Source: Aequoribacter sp049615385 (lineage in GTDB: Bacteria; Pseudomonadota; Gammaproteobacteria; Pseudomonadales; Halieaceae). From it: 64,000 bases of DNA. The stretch is taken from NCBI RefSeq assembly GCF_049615385.1, contig NZ_JBMZFL010000002.1. One strand, given 5' to 3'. Below the pieces are notes generated by a model. The model was not told where the DNA came from, did no database searches, and worked only from the letters and a program-made list of their open reading frames with translations. Position 1 is the stretch's first letter, and each line of letters begins with the position of its first letter. The translations under genes and the position numbers were made by a program. This document shows positions 19,125 through 28,855 of this stretch, in pieces.

Positions 19125-19769
19125 ATGCAAAATTCCCACACCGGTTGTTTATTTACAGTTTCCGCCCCCAGTGGTGCAGGCAAAACGAGCCTTGTAAAAG
19201 CCTTGCTAGAGCAGGACTCACACCTTCAAGTGTCGGTCTCACACACCACGAGACCTATGCGTCCGGGTGAAGCCGATGGCCTTAACTATCACTTTGTCAG
19301 CCAAGCTGACTTCGCAGCCTTGCGCGACCAAGGCGGCTTTATCGAGTGCGCGGAGGTATTTGGTAATTGGTATGGCACCTCAAAGGCCTGGGTCCAAACC
19401 ATGCTGGAATCGGGCTCGGACATCATTTTGGAAATTGACTGGCAAGGCGCCGAGCAAATCAAAGCGTGGTGGCCGGAAACTTGCGCCATTTTCATTTTTC
19501 CACCCTCGCACGCCACGCTCAAACAAAGATTGATAGGGCGCGGACAAGACAGTGAAGATGTCATTCAGCGGCGCTTGTCGGAGGCCGAGCTGGAGATGCA
19601 GCATTACACCCTTAGTGACTATCTAGTCATTAATGATGACTTCCAGATAGCACTACATGATTTACAAGCCATTGTTCGTGCAGAACGGCTAAAAACGGGA
19701 CGACAGACCCAAGCTCAACGCGCTTTAATGTGTGATTTAATACCCAGCCTTGCGCTACGCAAGCCATAG
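19125..19769 (+). CDS. gmk: guanylate kinase
   Basis: Phosphorylates GMP/dGMP to GDP/dGDP with ATP. It has 214 residues, the normal length. The P-loop SAPSGAGKTSLVKAL is at the N-terminus, the GMP-binding region SVSHTTRPMRPGEADGLNYH follows, and the lid region RLIGRGQDSEDVIQRRL comes later. It is the first gene of the gmk-rpoZ-spoT cluster common in gammaproteobacteria, 55 bases ahead of rpoZ. Confidence 0.97.
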   Translation: MQNSHTGCLFTVSAPSGAGKTSLVKALLEQDSHLQVSVSHTTRPMRPGEADGLNYHFVSQADFAALRDQGGFIECAEVFGNWYGTSKAWVQTMLESGSDIILEIDWQGAEQIKAWWPETCAIFIFPPSHATLKQRLIGRGQDSEDVIQRRLSEAELEMQHYTLSDYLVINDDFQIALHDLQAIVRAERLKTGRQTQAQRALMCDLIPSLALRKP

Positions 19770-19824
19770 AAAATCCTTTATACTGTTGGGCTCTGTAAAT
19801 AAACCCTGTTATTAGGTATTAAAA

Positions 19825-20082
19825 ATGGCTCGAGTCACAGTCGAAGATTGTATAGAAAACGTGGATAATCGTTTTGAATTAGTTATGGTAGCGACCAAAC
19901 GCGCACGCCAAATTGCAACGGGCGGCAAAGACCCTTTAGTTGCCGAAGAATCCGATAAACCTACCGTTATCGCATTGCGCGAAATCGCTGACGGCTTGGT
20001 CAGCGCTGCAACTCTGTCGCAAGAGGAACAACGCCAAGCTGAAGACGAACTCGCCGAAGTCATGACGGGAGTCACTCTGTAG
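19825..20082 (+). CDS. rpoZ: RNA polymerase omega subunit
   Basis: Small subunit that helps assemble beta' into RNA polymerase and contributes to the ppGpp site. It has 85 residues. It is recognised by MARVTVEDCIENVDNRFELV at the start, RARQIATGGKDPLV, and KPTVIALREIADG. It lies directly upstream of spoT with a 10-base gap, an arrangement that pairs the ppGpp enzyme with its target polymerase subunit in many gammaproteobacteria. Confidence 0.97.
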   Translation: MARVTVEDCIENVDNRFELVMVATKRARQIATGGKDPLVAEESDKPTVIALREIADGLVSAATLSQEEQRQAEDELAEVMTGVTL

Positions 20083-20092
20083 GTCAAACCGC

Positions 20093-22201
20093 ATGGAAGC
20101 GCTTGCTCGTTTAGACCAAACCCTGGCGGCGTACTTAAGCCCCGAACAGAGTCAAAACGTCAAGCGCGCCTTCTTCTACGCCGAACAAGCCCACTTTGGA
20201 CAAACACGCCGCAGTGGAGACCCTTACGTCACACATCCGCTCGCTGTTGCCTGTATCCTTGCAGAAATGCATATGGATCCACAAAGCATCATGGCGGGCC
20301 TGTTGCATGACGTTATTGAAGACACGGGCATTAGCAAAACGGCCCTTGCCGAACAATTTGGCGACACCGTTGCCGAACTAGTCGATGGTGTTAGCAAACT
20401 AACACAAATCGAATTTAACTCTCTCGCTGAGAAACAAGCCGAGAACTTCCAGAAAATGGCTTTAGCCATGGCGCGCGACATTCGCGTAATTCTGGTGAAA
20501 TTGGCAGACCGGCTACACAATATGCGCACACTTGGGGTGTTAAACCCCGCCAAAAGCCGCCGCATAGCCAAAGAGACGCTCGAGATCTATGCACCTATCG
20601 CTATGCGCTTGGGCATGAATACCGTGCGCATGGAATTTGAAGACCTAGGCTTTAAAGCCCTGCACCCGATGCGCTACGAGCGTATTATGGCAGCGCGAGC
20701 TAAAGCCCGTGGGCACCGCAAAGAGCTTGTCGAAAACATCCGCAGTCAGATCGAAGCTGCCCTGCATCGCGAAGGGCACAGCGCTACCGTAACAGGGCGT
20801 GAAAAACATCTGTACAGTATCTACCAAAAAATGAAAGAAAAGCGTAAGTCCTTTGCCGAGATCATGGACATTTACGCCTTCAGAATTATCGTGGACTCGG
20901 TCGATACCTGTTACCGCGTATTAGGCTGCGTTCACAGCATTTATAAACCCGTTCCCGGCGAGTTTACCGATTATATCGCTATGCCTAAAGCCAATGGCTA
21001 CCAGTCTTTGCACACGGTGTTGCGTGGTATGCACGGCGTACCCATTGAAATCCAGATTCGTACGCGCGAAATGGAGGACATGGCGAACAACGGTATCGCG
21101 GCACATTGGCTCTACAAAAGCGACGATAAAGCCACCAATGTCAGCCAAGCCCGCGCGCGTAAATGGGTGCAAGGCTTACTCGAGATGCAACAGGTGGCGG
21201 GTAACTCTTTAGAATTTATCGAGAGCGTTAAAATCGACCTGTTCCCAGACGAAATCTACATCTTCACCCCCAAGGGTAAAATCTTGGAGCTGCCTCGTGG
21301 CGCCACACCGGTCGATTTCGCCTATGCGGTGCACACAGGTGTCGGCAATCGTTGTGTGGCTTGCCGAATTAACAACCGTTTAGCGCCGCTATCGGAACCC
21401 TTACAAAGCGGGCAAACCGTCGAGATCATTACCGCCGCTGGGGCGCGTCCAAATCCGGCATGGTTCAACTATGCCATTACCGCCAAAGCGCGAACCAATA
21501 TTCGGCACTTTTTAAAGCAGCAAAAGCGCGAAGATTCAGTAGCCCTGGGCGAACGTCTCCTCGATCGAGTACTCACCACGCACGATAGCTCGATCGCCAA
21601 GCTCAAAGGGCCGACGCTCGATGCATTTTTGACAGAGCATCACTACCAAACCCTTGAGGATTTACTGGTAGATGTCGCGCAAGGCGAGCGCCTGCCGAGC
21701 ATTACCGCCCAACAATTGCTGGGCAAAACCCAAGACGAAAACAGTACCGAGTCGAGTGAGGCTATTGCCATCCGGGGCACCGAAGGCTTCATGGTGACTT
21801 ACGCGAAATGCTGTCACCCCCTACCCGGAGACCCAATCGCGGGTTACTTAAGCTCAGAAAAAGGCATGGTGGTACATCGTGAAAACTGCAAAAACTTAGG
21901 CGAGTTCCGCGAGACGCCTGAGCGTTTAGTGGCGTTACGCTGGCATAACGAAGTTGCGGGCGATTATATCGCCGCGCTGAAAATCGAGGTAGAAAACCGA
22001 CGGGGTGTTATTGCTGTCATTGCGACCCGTATTAACAGCATGGACATCAACATCGAAAAAATCGCAACCGGTGACAAAGACCCTTTATTCACCCTAGTAG
22101 ACTTAGAGCTACAAGTGCAATCGAGAGTGCACTTGGCACGAGTCATGAAACGATTACGCAATATTGACGGCGTGCGCAAAGTCACGCGCGTCAAAAACTA
22201 A
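20093..22201 (+). CDS. spoT: bifunctional (p)ppGpp synthetase/hydrolase
   Basis: Controls the stringent-response alarmone, with synthesis and hydrolysis in one cytoplasmic protein of 702 residues. The HD hydrolase domain is intact (RRSGDPYVTHPLAVA and GLLHDVIEDT with the metal-binding His-Asp pair). The synthetase domain has DYIAMPKANGYQSLHT and IEIQIRTREMEDMA, the TGS domain starts near IYIFTPKGKILELPRG, and an ACT domain lies at the C-terminus. An intact HD motif favours SpoT over RelA, as does its place between rpoZ and recG. Confidence 0.97.
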   Translation: MEALARLDQTLAAYLSPEQSQNVKRAFFYAEQAHFGQTRRSGDPYVTHPLAVACILAEMHMDPQSIMAGLLHDVIEDTGISKTALAEQFGDTVAELVDGVSKLTQIEFNSLAEKQAENFQKMALAMARDIRVILVKLADRLHNMRTLGVLNPAKSRRIAKETLEIYAPIAMRLGMNTVRMEFEDLGFKALHPMRYERIMAARAKARGHRKELVENIRSQIEAALHREGHSATVTGREKHLYSIYQKMKEKRKSFAEIMDIYAFRIIVDSVDTCYRVLGCVHSIYKPVPGEFTDYIAMPKANGYQSLHTVLRGMHGVPIEIQIRTREMEDMANNGIAAHWLYKSDDKATNVSQARARKWVQGLLEMQQVAGNSLEFIESVKIDLFPDEIYIFTPKGKILELPRGATPVDFAYAVHTGVGNRCVACRINNRLAPLSEPLQSGQTVEIITAAGARPNPAWFNYAITAKARTNIRHFLKQQKREDSVALGERLLDRVLTTHDSSIAKLKGPTLDAFLTEHHYQTLEDLLVDVAQGERLPSITAQQLLGKTQDENSTESSEAIAIRGTEGFMVTYAKCCHPLPGDPIAGYLSSEKGMVVHRENCKNLGEFRETPERLVALRWHNEVAGDYIAALKIEVENRRGVIAVIATRINSMDINIEKIATGDKDPLFTLVDLELQVQSRVHLARVMKRLRNIDGVRKVTRVKN

Positions 22202-22212
22202 TAGAGGCCACA

Positions 22213-22596
22213 ATGAACAACAAAGCCATTATCGCCACCGAAGCTGCACCCGCCGCCATCGGACCCTATTCGCAAGCCGTTAAAGTGGGCAATACCGTTT
22301 GGATTTCGGGACAAATACCGCTCGATCCCGAGACGATGACTGTCGTCGAGGGCGATATCAGTGCCCAAGCCGAGCAAGTGTTTAAAAATTTAAGCGCCAT
22401 TGCTGAAGCGGCCGGCGGCAGCTTAAATCATTCGGTCAAAATTAATATTTCTCTGACCGATCTGGGTAACTTTGATGCGGTTAACACCGTCATGAAATCG
22501 TTTTTTGCCGAACCTTATCCTGCAAGAGCGTGCGTGCAGGTCGCAGCGCTCCCCAAAGGCGTGGCGATCGAAGTCGAAGCGATTTTGGCGGTATAA
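22213..22596 (+). CDS. ridA: 2-iminobutanoate/2-iminopropanoate deaminase (RidA)
   Basis: Removes reactive enamine/imine intermediates made by PLP enzymes such as threonine dehydratase. It has 127 residues, typical of the family. Signature stretches are APAAIGPYSQAVKVGNTVWI near the N-terminus and PARACVQVAALPKGVAIEVE near the C-terminus, with the conserved Arg (in PARACV) and Glu. It starts 11 bases after spoT, an association common in gammaproteobacteria. Confidence 0.96.
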   Translation: MNNKAIIATEAAPAAIGPYSQAVKVGNTVWISGQIPLDPETMTVVEGDISAQAEQVFKNLSAIAEAAGGSLNHSVKINISLTDLGNFDAVNTVMKSFFAEPYPARACVQVAALPKGVAIEVEAILAV

Positions 22597-22639
22597 GCGA
22601 ACAAAGTTCGTCGCCTACGTTAGTCGACGACGCTGGTTT

Positions 22640-23488
22640 TCAGTCGGTTAACGGGTACCCATCTCGATAACTCGAAAACTTTAGCCGATAGCCACTCGCG
22701 ACGAGCCGGCTATTATCGATGCGTTTGTGCTCTTGAAGCTCTCCGTCCACCGATACAGTTTCTGGCGGGTTCAAGCCGGCTCGAGCCGCTAAATGGCGCT
22801 CGATTTCATAGCGTGTCGCGGGTGCCCCATCGCTGCCATTATAAATCGAGGCTAAAGGCTCACCTGCTTGGGAGAGGCGAATCAGGTGTGCCAAAAAGCC
22901 GCTGCAATCATCGCGATGAATACGATTGGTAAAAATCTCGGGCTCAGACGAAGACCAGAGCCCTTGCTTCATGCGGTTTAAATAGAACTGCGCCCGACCA
23001 TCGTATATACCGGCAAAACGTACAATCGTTAGGGGCAAACCGGTCTGCAACATTGTCTGCTCGGCAGTAATTAAGCTCAGCGCGGCGTAGCCCTGCTGCG
23101 CGAGCGGTGAATCTTCGGTGACCCACGCGCCAGCGCTTTCAGCATACACGCGAGTGCTACTGACATAAAAAATGCGCTGAGGCGAAAGGCCATCAAGCGC
23201 AGCGGCGATATTGCGCGCACCTTGCTCATATCCCTGCTGATAACCAGACTCTGTGTAAGCCGTCGGCTTTAGCGTAATGACAACGTAGTCGGGACTAAAC
23301 CCTTTAAGCACGCCCAGCGTCTCGGGTTGTAAATAATCCGCTTGTACCCAGTCAATCGTTTTTTCATCGACATCGGGGAGGCTTCGCCGTAAGCCTAAGA
23401 AGCTGTAACGCTCACTTGGCAGCTCATGACTCAATCGCAGCCCAATATCGCCGCAACCAATAAGTGCGACCCGAAGCTTGTTATCCAT
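22640..23488 (-). CDS. NAD(P)-dependent epimerase/dehydratase-like SDR protein
   Basis: Extended short-chain dehydrogenase-like protein of about 282 residues, similar in layout to the YeeZ-type sugar epimerases. The N-terminal dinucleotide motif is ALIGCGDIGLRL. The middle shows YVSSTRVYAESAGAWV and IVRFAGIYDG, where the typical YxxxK is not clear, so catalysis is doubtful. NRIHRDDCSGFLAHL is the usual co-domain motif of such proteins. A GTG three codons upstream (23497) is an alternative start; the ATG at 23488 is preferred. It lies between ridA and recG on the opposite strand. The substrate is unknown. Confidence 0.75.
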   Translation of the reverse strand: MDNKLRVALIGCGDIGLRLSHELPSERYSFLGLRRSLPDVDEKTIDWVQADYLQPETLGVLKGFSPDYVVITLKPTAYTESGYQQGYEQGARNIAAALDGLSPQRIFYVSSTRVYAESAGAWVTEDSPLAQQGYAALSLITAEQTMLQTGLPLTIVRFAGIYDGRAQFYLNRMKQGLWSSSEPEIFTNRIHRDDCSGFLAHLIRLSQAGEPLASIYNGSDGAPATRYEIERHLAARAGLNPPETVSVDGELQEHKRIDNSRLVASGYRLKFSSYRDGYPLTD

Positions 23489-23532
23489 TGATGCCACGCT
23501 ACACTGTCCCTATTCAAATACCGTAATACTGC

Positions 23533-25617
23533 ATGTCACAGCCAAACGCCAACAGAAGGGTAGCATTAAACGCCACCAGTCCGATATCACAGCTGACAGG
23601 GGTGGGACCTAAGCTTGCAGAGAAATTGGCTACCCTAGGTTTACACCAAGTAAAAGATTTGTGGTTTTATCTGCCACTGCGCTATCAAGACCGCACTCGG
23701 CTCACGCCAATTGGCGCCTTACAAGATAGTAGCGATGTCGTGGTGGAAGGTGAAGTTCGTCTTGCAACGATAACACTCGGGCGTCGCCGCAGCCTCGTTG
23801 TGAAACTGCAAGACGGCACAGGCACGCTGGTACTTCGGTTTTTTCATTTCTCACGTGCTCAACAGCAACAGCTTAAGCAAGGGCTGACTTTGCGTTGCTT
23901 TGGGCAGGTCCGACGCGGCGCCAATGGCTTCGAAATGGTGCACCCAGAGTACCGTAGAGTCGAAGAGGGTGCGGCCATGGAAGAAGCGCTCACAGCCATT
24001 TACCCAACAATCACGGGAATCGGGCAAACGACCTGGCGCAAGATTTGTTTAGCCTCGCTTCAAGTGTTAACAGTGAACCCGCCCGATGAGCTATTGCCAC
24101 ATGAACAGACCCAGGGCATCGGTCTGGTCCAAGCCATTCAAATTTTACACCAGCCACCACCAGATGTGTCGTTGTCCGCCTTGGCCAATAAACAACATCC
24201 AGCGCAATTACGGCTGGCGCTCGAAGAGCTAGTAGCTCATCGAATTAGCTTAGGTGAACTTCGCACTCTGCAAACACAACATCAAGCACCGGAAATTCCT
24301 TATCAACAGGAGCTCACGGCGGCGTTTTTAAAGGCACAGCCTTTTCAGGCCACGGGTGCACAACAACGAGTGATCGCCGAAATTGGTCAGGACTTAATGC
24401 GCCCCACGCCAATGTTGCGACTGTTACAAGGCGATGTCGGTGCAGGTAAAACTTTGGTCGCAGCAGCAGCCGCTTTGCAAGCGGCGGAAGCGGGGTATCA
24501 AGTGGCGGTAATGGCGCCCACCGAACTTTTAGCGGAACAACACTGGCGCAATTTCGAGCGCTGGTTTGGCAATAGCAAATTCAAGCTCGCGTGGCTCAGC
24601 GGCAAAACGAAAGGCAAGAAACGTGAAACGACTCTGGCGATGATAGCGACACAAGAAGCCAGTATGGTGATTGGCACTCATGCCTTGTTTCAAGCGGATG
24701 TAGAATTTAAACACTTAGGACTTGTCATTATTGACGAACAGCACCGCTTTGGCGTCGAGCAGCGGCTGACCCTAGCGCGCAAAGGCAAAGCGCTTAGACC
24801 CCATCAGTTGGTGATGACCGCCACACCCATACCTAGAAGTTTATCGATGGTGGCCTATGCAGACCTAGATTGTTCGATTATTGATGAATTACCCCCAGGG
24901 CGTCAGGCAATCTCGACTGTACTTATCGATTCCACCCGAAGAGCTTCTGTCATTGAGCGGGTAGCCCACGCTTGTCGGGACGGGCGCCAGGCTTACTGGG
25001 TGTGTACCCTCATCGAAGAAAACGAGCAGCTAGCAGCTCAAGCCGCCGAAGCGGTAAGTGAGTCTTTACAAACTCAGCTCGCCGATTTGCGTATTGGCTT
25101 GATACACGGGCGTTTAAAAAGCGCCGAAAAGGAGCAAATTATGGCCAGCTTTGCCGCCGGTGACTTAGATCTACTGGTCGCCACAACAGTGATCGAAGTC
25201 GGAGTTGATGTGCCCAATGCGAGCTTGATGATTATTGAAAATCCCGAGCGCCTCGGTCTCGCTCAGTTACACCAGCTTAGAGGCCGGGTAGGGCGAGGCA
25301 CCATCGCCAGCCACTGCGTCTTAATGTACCAAATGCCTTTATCGCAAACGGGCAAGGCCCGGTTAAAGGTCTTAAAAGATAGCCAAGACGGTTTTTACAT
25401 CGCCGAACAAGACTTGCTACTGCGGGGACCTGGCGAACTCCTTGGCACTCGACAAACTGGCCTCATGGCCTTCCGCGTTGCCGAACTGCCTCTGCACGAG
25501 GATCTGTTGGAAAGCGCTGCCTCCATTGCCGATGACCTGATGCGACAACGCCCCGCGGTAGCAAGGCGTTTGGCACGACGCTGGACTGGCGAGCGCGCCG
25601 CCTACGCTGGTGCTTAG
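23533..25617 (+). CDS. recG: ATP-dependent DNA helicase RecG
   Basis: Branch-migration helicase acting on stalled forks, Holliday junctions and R-loops. It has 694 residues. The N-terminal wedge (OB) domain starts near VGPKLAEKLATLGL and LPLRYQDRT. Helicase motif I is LLQGDVGAGKTLVAAAAAL, motif II is VIIDEQHRFGVEQR, motif III MTATPIPRSL, and motif VI HQLRGRVGRG. Its stop overlaps the stop of the convergent rubredoxin-reductase gene by 4 bases. Confidence 0.97.
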   Translation: MSQPNANRRVALNATSPISQLTGVGPKLAEKLATLGLHQVKDLWFYLPLRYQDRTRLTPIGALQDSSDVVVEGEVRLATITLGRRRSLVVKLQDGTGTLVLRFFHFSRAQQQQLKQGLTLRCFGQVRRGANGFEMVHPEYRRVEEGAAMEEALTAIYPTITGIGQTTWRKICLASLQVLTVNPPDELLPHEQTQGIGLVQAIQILHQPPPDVSLSALANKQHPAQLRLALEELVAHRISLGELRTLQTQHQAPEIPYQQELTAAFLKAQPFQATGAQQRVIAEIGQDLMRPTPMLRLLQGDVGAGKTLVAAAAALQAAEAGYQVAVMAPTELLAEQHWRNFERWFGNSKFKLAWLSGKTKGKKRETTLAMIATQEASMVIGTHALFQADVEFKHLGLVIIDEQHRFGVEQRLTLARKGKALRPHQLVMTATPIPRSLSMVAYADLDCSIIDELPPGRQAISTVLIDSTRRASVIERVAHACRDGRQAYWVCTLIEENEQLAAQAAEAVSESLQTQLADLRIGLIHGRLKSAEKEQIMASFAAGDLDLLVATTVIEVGVDVPNASLMIIENPERLGLAQLHQLRGRVGRGTIASHCVLMYQMPLSQTGKARLKVLKDSQDGFYIAEQDLLLRGPGELLGTRQTGLMAFRVAELPLHEDLLESAASIADDLMRQRPAVARRLARRWTGERAAYAGA

Positions 25618-27236
25618 TCCAAGATAGGCGGCAACAATTTCTGCAGTGTCATTTTTTCTTTGATCGCGGTACCCGTTAAGGCAAAACCCAACAAGTCACC
25701 ATTCGGCGCACGGAATTCCGCTTGAATGTTAGGCGCCTCGCCGAGTTCGTGCCATTGACCTTCGGATCCGCGAGCAGGCGGCGCTACGATACAGGGGCAT
25801 GCGGGCGTTTTAATGGCGACAGGCATTGCGGGGTACATAACTTCGGTAGGCTCACCAGTGAGCGTTTTGGCCAAAGCTTTGCCCGCTGCCACAAGTGGCG
25901 CCACGTACACCAGGACATGCCCTGCAACTTCGGCACAGTCACCCAAGGCATACACGTCTTTAGCATTGGTCGCTAAATAACGATCGGTGATAATACCTCG
26001 ACCGGTCGCCAAACCACTGTCAGCCGCCAACTGAATGCGTGGCCGCACACCTACAGCAGAGACGACAATATCGGCTTCGATCATGGTGCCATCATCAAGT
26101 TCAGCAACGACGCCAGAATCACGTTTGTGCACGGCTTTGACCAAGCGGCCAAAATGGAAGGTCGCACCCATTGACTCTAAGGCATTTTGCACAGAGTGAC
26201 CGGCGTTTTCAGGCAGCAAGGTCGGCAAGCAGTAGCCGAGTGGATCGACGGCTTCAACCTCGTACCCACCATTCAACAAATCATTAGTGAACTCACAGCC
26301 AATAAGGCCACCACCAATAATGCAAAACTTCCTAGCTTGATGTTGCTCTACGGCCTCTCGGAAGGCGGCGTAGTCCTGCAAATCATTGACCGAATAAACT
26401 CGCTCTAGACCATCGCCCTGTAAAGGCGGGCGAATCACTTCGGAGCCTGCCGCCATAACCAACTGATCGTAAGCAAGCGTTGAGCCATCTTGGAAGCTTA
26501 AGACTTTGGCGTCAGTATCAATGGCCCTAACCATCGTGTGCGTCAGTACCGTCGCGTTTAAAGTTCTCGCCATGTCTTCGGCAGACTGCATAGCCAATTT
26601 ATCGGCACTTAAATTCTTGGTAAACCCGGTCGACAACAATGGCTTGGAGTAATTGCTACCATCATCAAAGGTAACGAAGGTCACTTTGCGCTCGGCGTCA
26701 TATTTACGAAATTCACGCACTAGCCCATAAGCGGCCATGCCGGTGCCGATGATCACCAAGCCTGCTTCATCACTAGCGGGAGCGGCTGCGCTTACAGGCG
26801 CTGAACCCTCAAGCAGCTCAAAATCATCCTTACCTACGCCACAATCTGGACACAACCAGTCTTCTGGCACATCTGCCCAACGAGTCCCAGGAGGAATACC
26901 GTCATCGGGCCAACCCAGTTCTTCATCATAAATCAGGCCGCAGACAATACATTCCCATTTCGCCCACGGCGTATCACCAGCGACCGACGCTTTGGCGTCT
27001 TGTTCGGGTTCAATAGCGGATGCTGCAACTGCTGCTGTAGGTGATGTTTCCTCATGACTCGTGGTAATGGGGCTGGTATCAACACACTCAAAATCGTCTT
27101 TACCGACGCCACAGTCAGGGCACAGCCAATCCTCGGGAACATCCGCCCATAAAGTGCCTGCTGGAATGCCATCATCCGGCCACCCTTCAGCCTCGTCGTA
27201 AACCAAACCACAAACAATACATTCCCAACGTGCCAC
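25614..27236 (-). CDS. tandem rubredoxin fused to FAD-dependent rubredoxin reductase
   Basis: Cytoplasmic electron-transfer protein of 540 residues. Two rubredoxin domains occupy about residues 1-52 and 92-145, each with paired CxxC iron ligands (WECIVCGLVYDEAEGWPDDG, then DWLCPDCGVGKDDFE). They are joined by an Ala/Glu-rich linker and followed by a pyridine-nucleotide reductase domain (VIIGTGMAAYGLVREFRKYD, CIIGGGLIGCEFTNDLL, VYALGDCAEVAGHVLVYVAP). NADH-derived electrons would pass through FAD to the rubredoxins and then to an oxygenase or oxygen-detoxifying enzyme (partner not visible). Rubredoxin and reductase genes are usually separate next to ubiC-ubiA; here they are one gene. The start is GTG with a GGAGAA ribosome binding site. 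Confidence 0.9.
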   Translation of the reverse strand: MARWECIVCGLVYDEAEGWPDDGIPAGTLWADVPEDWLCPDCGVGKDDFECVDTSPITTSHEETSPTAAVAASAIEPEQDAKASVAGDTPWAKWECIVCGLIYDEELGWPDDGIPPGTRWADVPEDWLCPDCGVGKDDFELLEGSAPVSAAAPASDEAGLVIIGTGMAAYGLVREFRKYDAERKVTFVTFDDGSNYSKPLLSTGFTKNLSADKLAMQSAEDMARTLNATVLTHTMVRAIDTDAKVLSFQDGSTLAYDQLVMAAGSEVIRPPLQGDGLERVYSVNDLQDYAAFREAVEQHQARKFCIIGGGLIGCEFTNDLLNGGYEVEAVDPLGYCLPTLLPENAGHSVQNALESMGATFHFGRLVKAVHKRDSGVVAELDDGTMIEADIVVSAVGVRPRIQLAADSGLATGRGIITDRYLATNAKDVYALGDCAEVAGHVLVYVAPLVAAGKALAKTLTGEPTEVMYPAMPVAIKTPACPCIVAPPARGSEGQWHELGEAPNIQAEFRAPNGDLLGFALTGTAIKEKMTLQKLLPPILD

Positions 27237-27371
27237 AGCGCGTTCTCCACAAAAATTGATTCATTGCGGGTCACTATATAAGCCTCAAATTTTTGTGCAA
27301 CCCGCATATTGCTTAAATGGCAAAGCATACGATTCAGTGCTAGGCTTCGGCCCAAATGATCGAGGGATAGA

Positions 27372-27923
27372 ATGGTTGTGTCACCGTGCATTGTTTGGCG
27401 CTCAGAGCATCAACGCATAGGCTTTGGTGACCGTCCACCTGGCGCGTTATTTGACCCCGGGTCACTGACGCAATTACTTCGAAGTTTGGGTGATTTACAG
27501 GTCAAAAAACGCCTGCAAGATTGGTGCGTGCCCTATTTAGATGAACAGCTACTGCTGGATAAGCAGGCGAGCCGCAATTTGGCACTGACTCGAGAAGTGT
27601 CACTACACATCAACGACCAGCCCTTTGTGTTTGCGCGCAGTATTCTCCCCAACGCTACACTGCAAGGACCTAATCGGTTTCTACGCCATTGGGACACAAG
27701 ACCTTTGGGTGAGTTCTTATTTAGCCACCGACTTTGCAAACGGGGAATGTTTCAGTACACACGCATAGCAGGGAACCATGGCCTTTTACCGGAAGATCTG
27801 CGTTCATCTAGGTCTTTGTGGGGACGCCGCTCGGTATTTTACTTAAACCAACAGCCCCTGATCGTTGCTGAGTTTTACCTACCCGCTTTCCTAAAGCGGC
27901 TGGTAAGTGATTGTAAGACCTAA
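27372..27923 (+). CDS. ubiC: chorismate pyruvate-lyase
   Basis: Converts chorismate to 4-hydroxybenzoate and pyruvate, the first step of ubiquinone synthesis. It has 183 residues. Family features include the PGSLTQLLRSL region near the N-terminus, a central VSLHINDQPFVFARSILPN, and the C-terminal RRSVFYLNQQPLIVAEFYLP with the conserved Arg and Glu of the active site. A GAGGG ribosome binding site precedes the ATG. It pairs with ubiA 58 bases downstream. Confidence 0.9.
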   Translation: MVVSPCIVWRSEHQRIGFGDRPPGALFDPGSLTQLLRSLGDLQVKKRLQDWCVPYLDEQLLLDKQASRNLALTREVSLHINDQPFVFARSILPNATLQGPNRFLRHWDTRPLGEFLFSHRLCKRGMFQYTRIAGNHGLLPEDLRSSRSLWGRRSVFYLNQQPLIVAEFYLPAFLKRLVSDCKT

Positions 27924-27981
27924 GGCTTTTTTTAGCAGGGCAAAACACTTAAGCTTGCACAGCATCTAAAAAGGAAACCTC

Positions 27982-28851
27982 GTGCAGACCAAACTGTTAG
28001 GCTTCGCGCAGCTCATGCGCATCGACAAACCCGTAGGCACACTGCTGCTGCTATGGCCCACCTACTGGGCACTTTGGTTAGCCAGCGGCGGCTTTCCCGA
28101 ATGGGACTTGTTGCTTATTTTCACTGCAGGTGTGTTTTTAATGCGTGCCGCGGGCTGTGTGATCAATGATTTTGCAGACCGCGGTTGGGATGGGGGTGTA
28201 AAACGCACCTCATCACGACCTTTGGTGACAGGCGTGGTAACGCCCACAGAAGCCATTATTTTGTTTTTTGCCCTGATCACCCTCTCGTTTTTTTTGGTGT
28301 TGCTAACTAACCCCTTAACAATACTGCTGTCATTGGGCGCTGCTGGCTTTGCGGCCATTTACCCTTTTGTTAAACGCGTAAGCCATTTGCCACAGATTGT
28401 TTTGGGTGCCGCATTCTCATTTGGAATACCCATGGCGTTTAGCGCCACGCAAAATGCTCTCCCGAGCGCTTTGTGGCTCATCTTTCTAGCGAACCTTCTT
28501 TGGACCATGGCTTACGATACACTTTACGCCATGGTGGATCGCGATGATGACCTCGTTGTTGGAATCAAATCAACTGCGATACTGTTTGGACAGGCAGATC
28601 GCTTGATTGTGGGTATTCTGCAAGCTATGACCTGTGCTCTGTGGCTATTGATGGCATGGCAGTTTCAACGCCACGAACCCGCCTACATCGGTATTATTGT
28701 GGCAAGCCTGGGCTTTATTTGGCAGCAGTGGCGCATAAAAGACCGCGCCCGCATGGCCTGCTTTCAAGCCTTTAGAGACAATATCCTTGTCGGACTCATC
28801 GTTTTTGTCGGTTTAGCCGTAGATTTGTATTTATACCCTGTTGCGGTGTAG
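27982..28851 (+). CDS. ubiA: 4-hydroxybenzoate polyprenyltransferase
   Basis: Integral membrane enzyme attaching the polyprenyl chain to 4-hydroxybenzoate in ubiquinone synthesis. It has 289 residues with about eight or nine hydrophobic segments. The first Asp-rich motif is CVINDFADRGWDGGVKRT, followed by SRPLVTGVV; the second is DTLYAMVDRDDDLVVGIKST. Both bind Mg-diphosphate. The start is GTG, preceded by AAGGAA. The next gene begins 4 bases after its stop. Confidence 0.96.
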   Translation: MQTKLLGFAQLMRIDKPVGTLLLLWPTYWALWLASGGFPEWDLLLIFTAGVFLMRAAGCVINDFADRGWDGGVKRTSSRPLVTGVVTPTEAIILFFALITLSFFLVLLTNPLTILLSLGAAGFAAIYPFVKRVSHLPQIVLGAAFSFGIPMAFSATQNALPSALWLIFLANLLWTMAYDTLYAMVDRDDDLVVGIKSTAILFGQADRLIVGILQAMTCALWLLMAWQFQRHEPAYIGIIVASLGFIWQQWRIKDRARMACFQAFRDNILVGLIVFVGLAVDLYLYPVAV

Positions 28852-28855
28852 CACT

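Noticed and set aside
26933..27391. 152-codon minus-strand ORF
   Set aside because: It is an out-of-frame shadow of the double-rubredoxin region and its upstream spacer.
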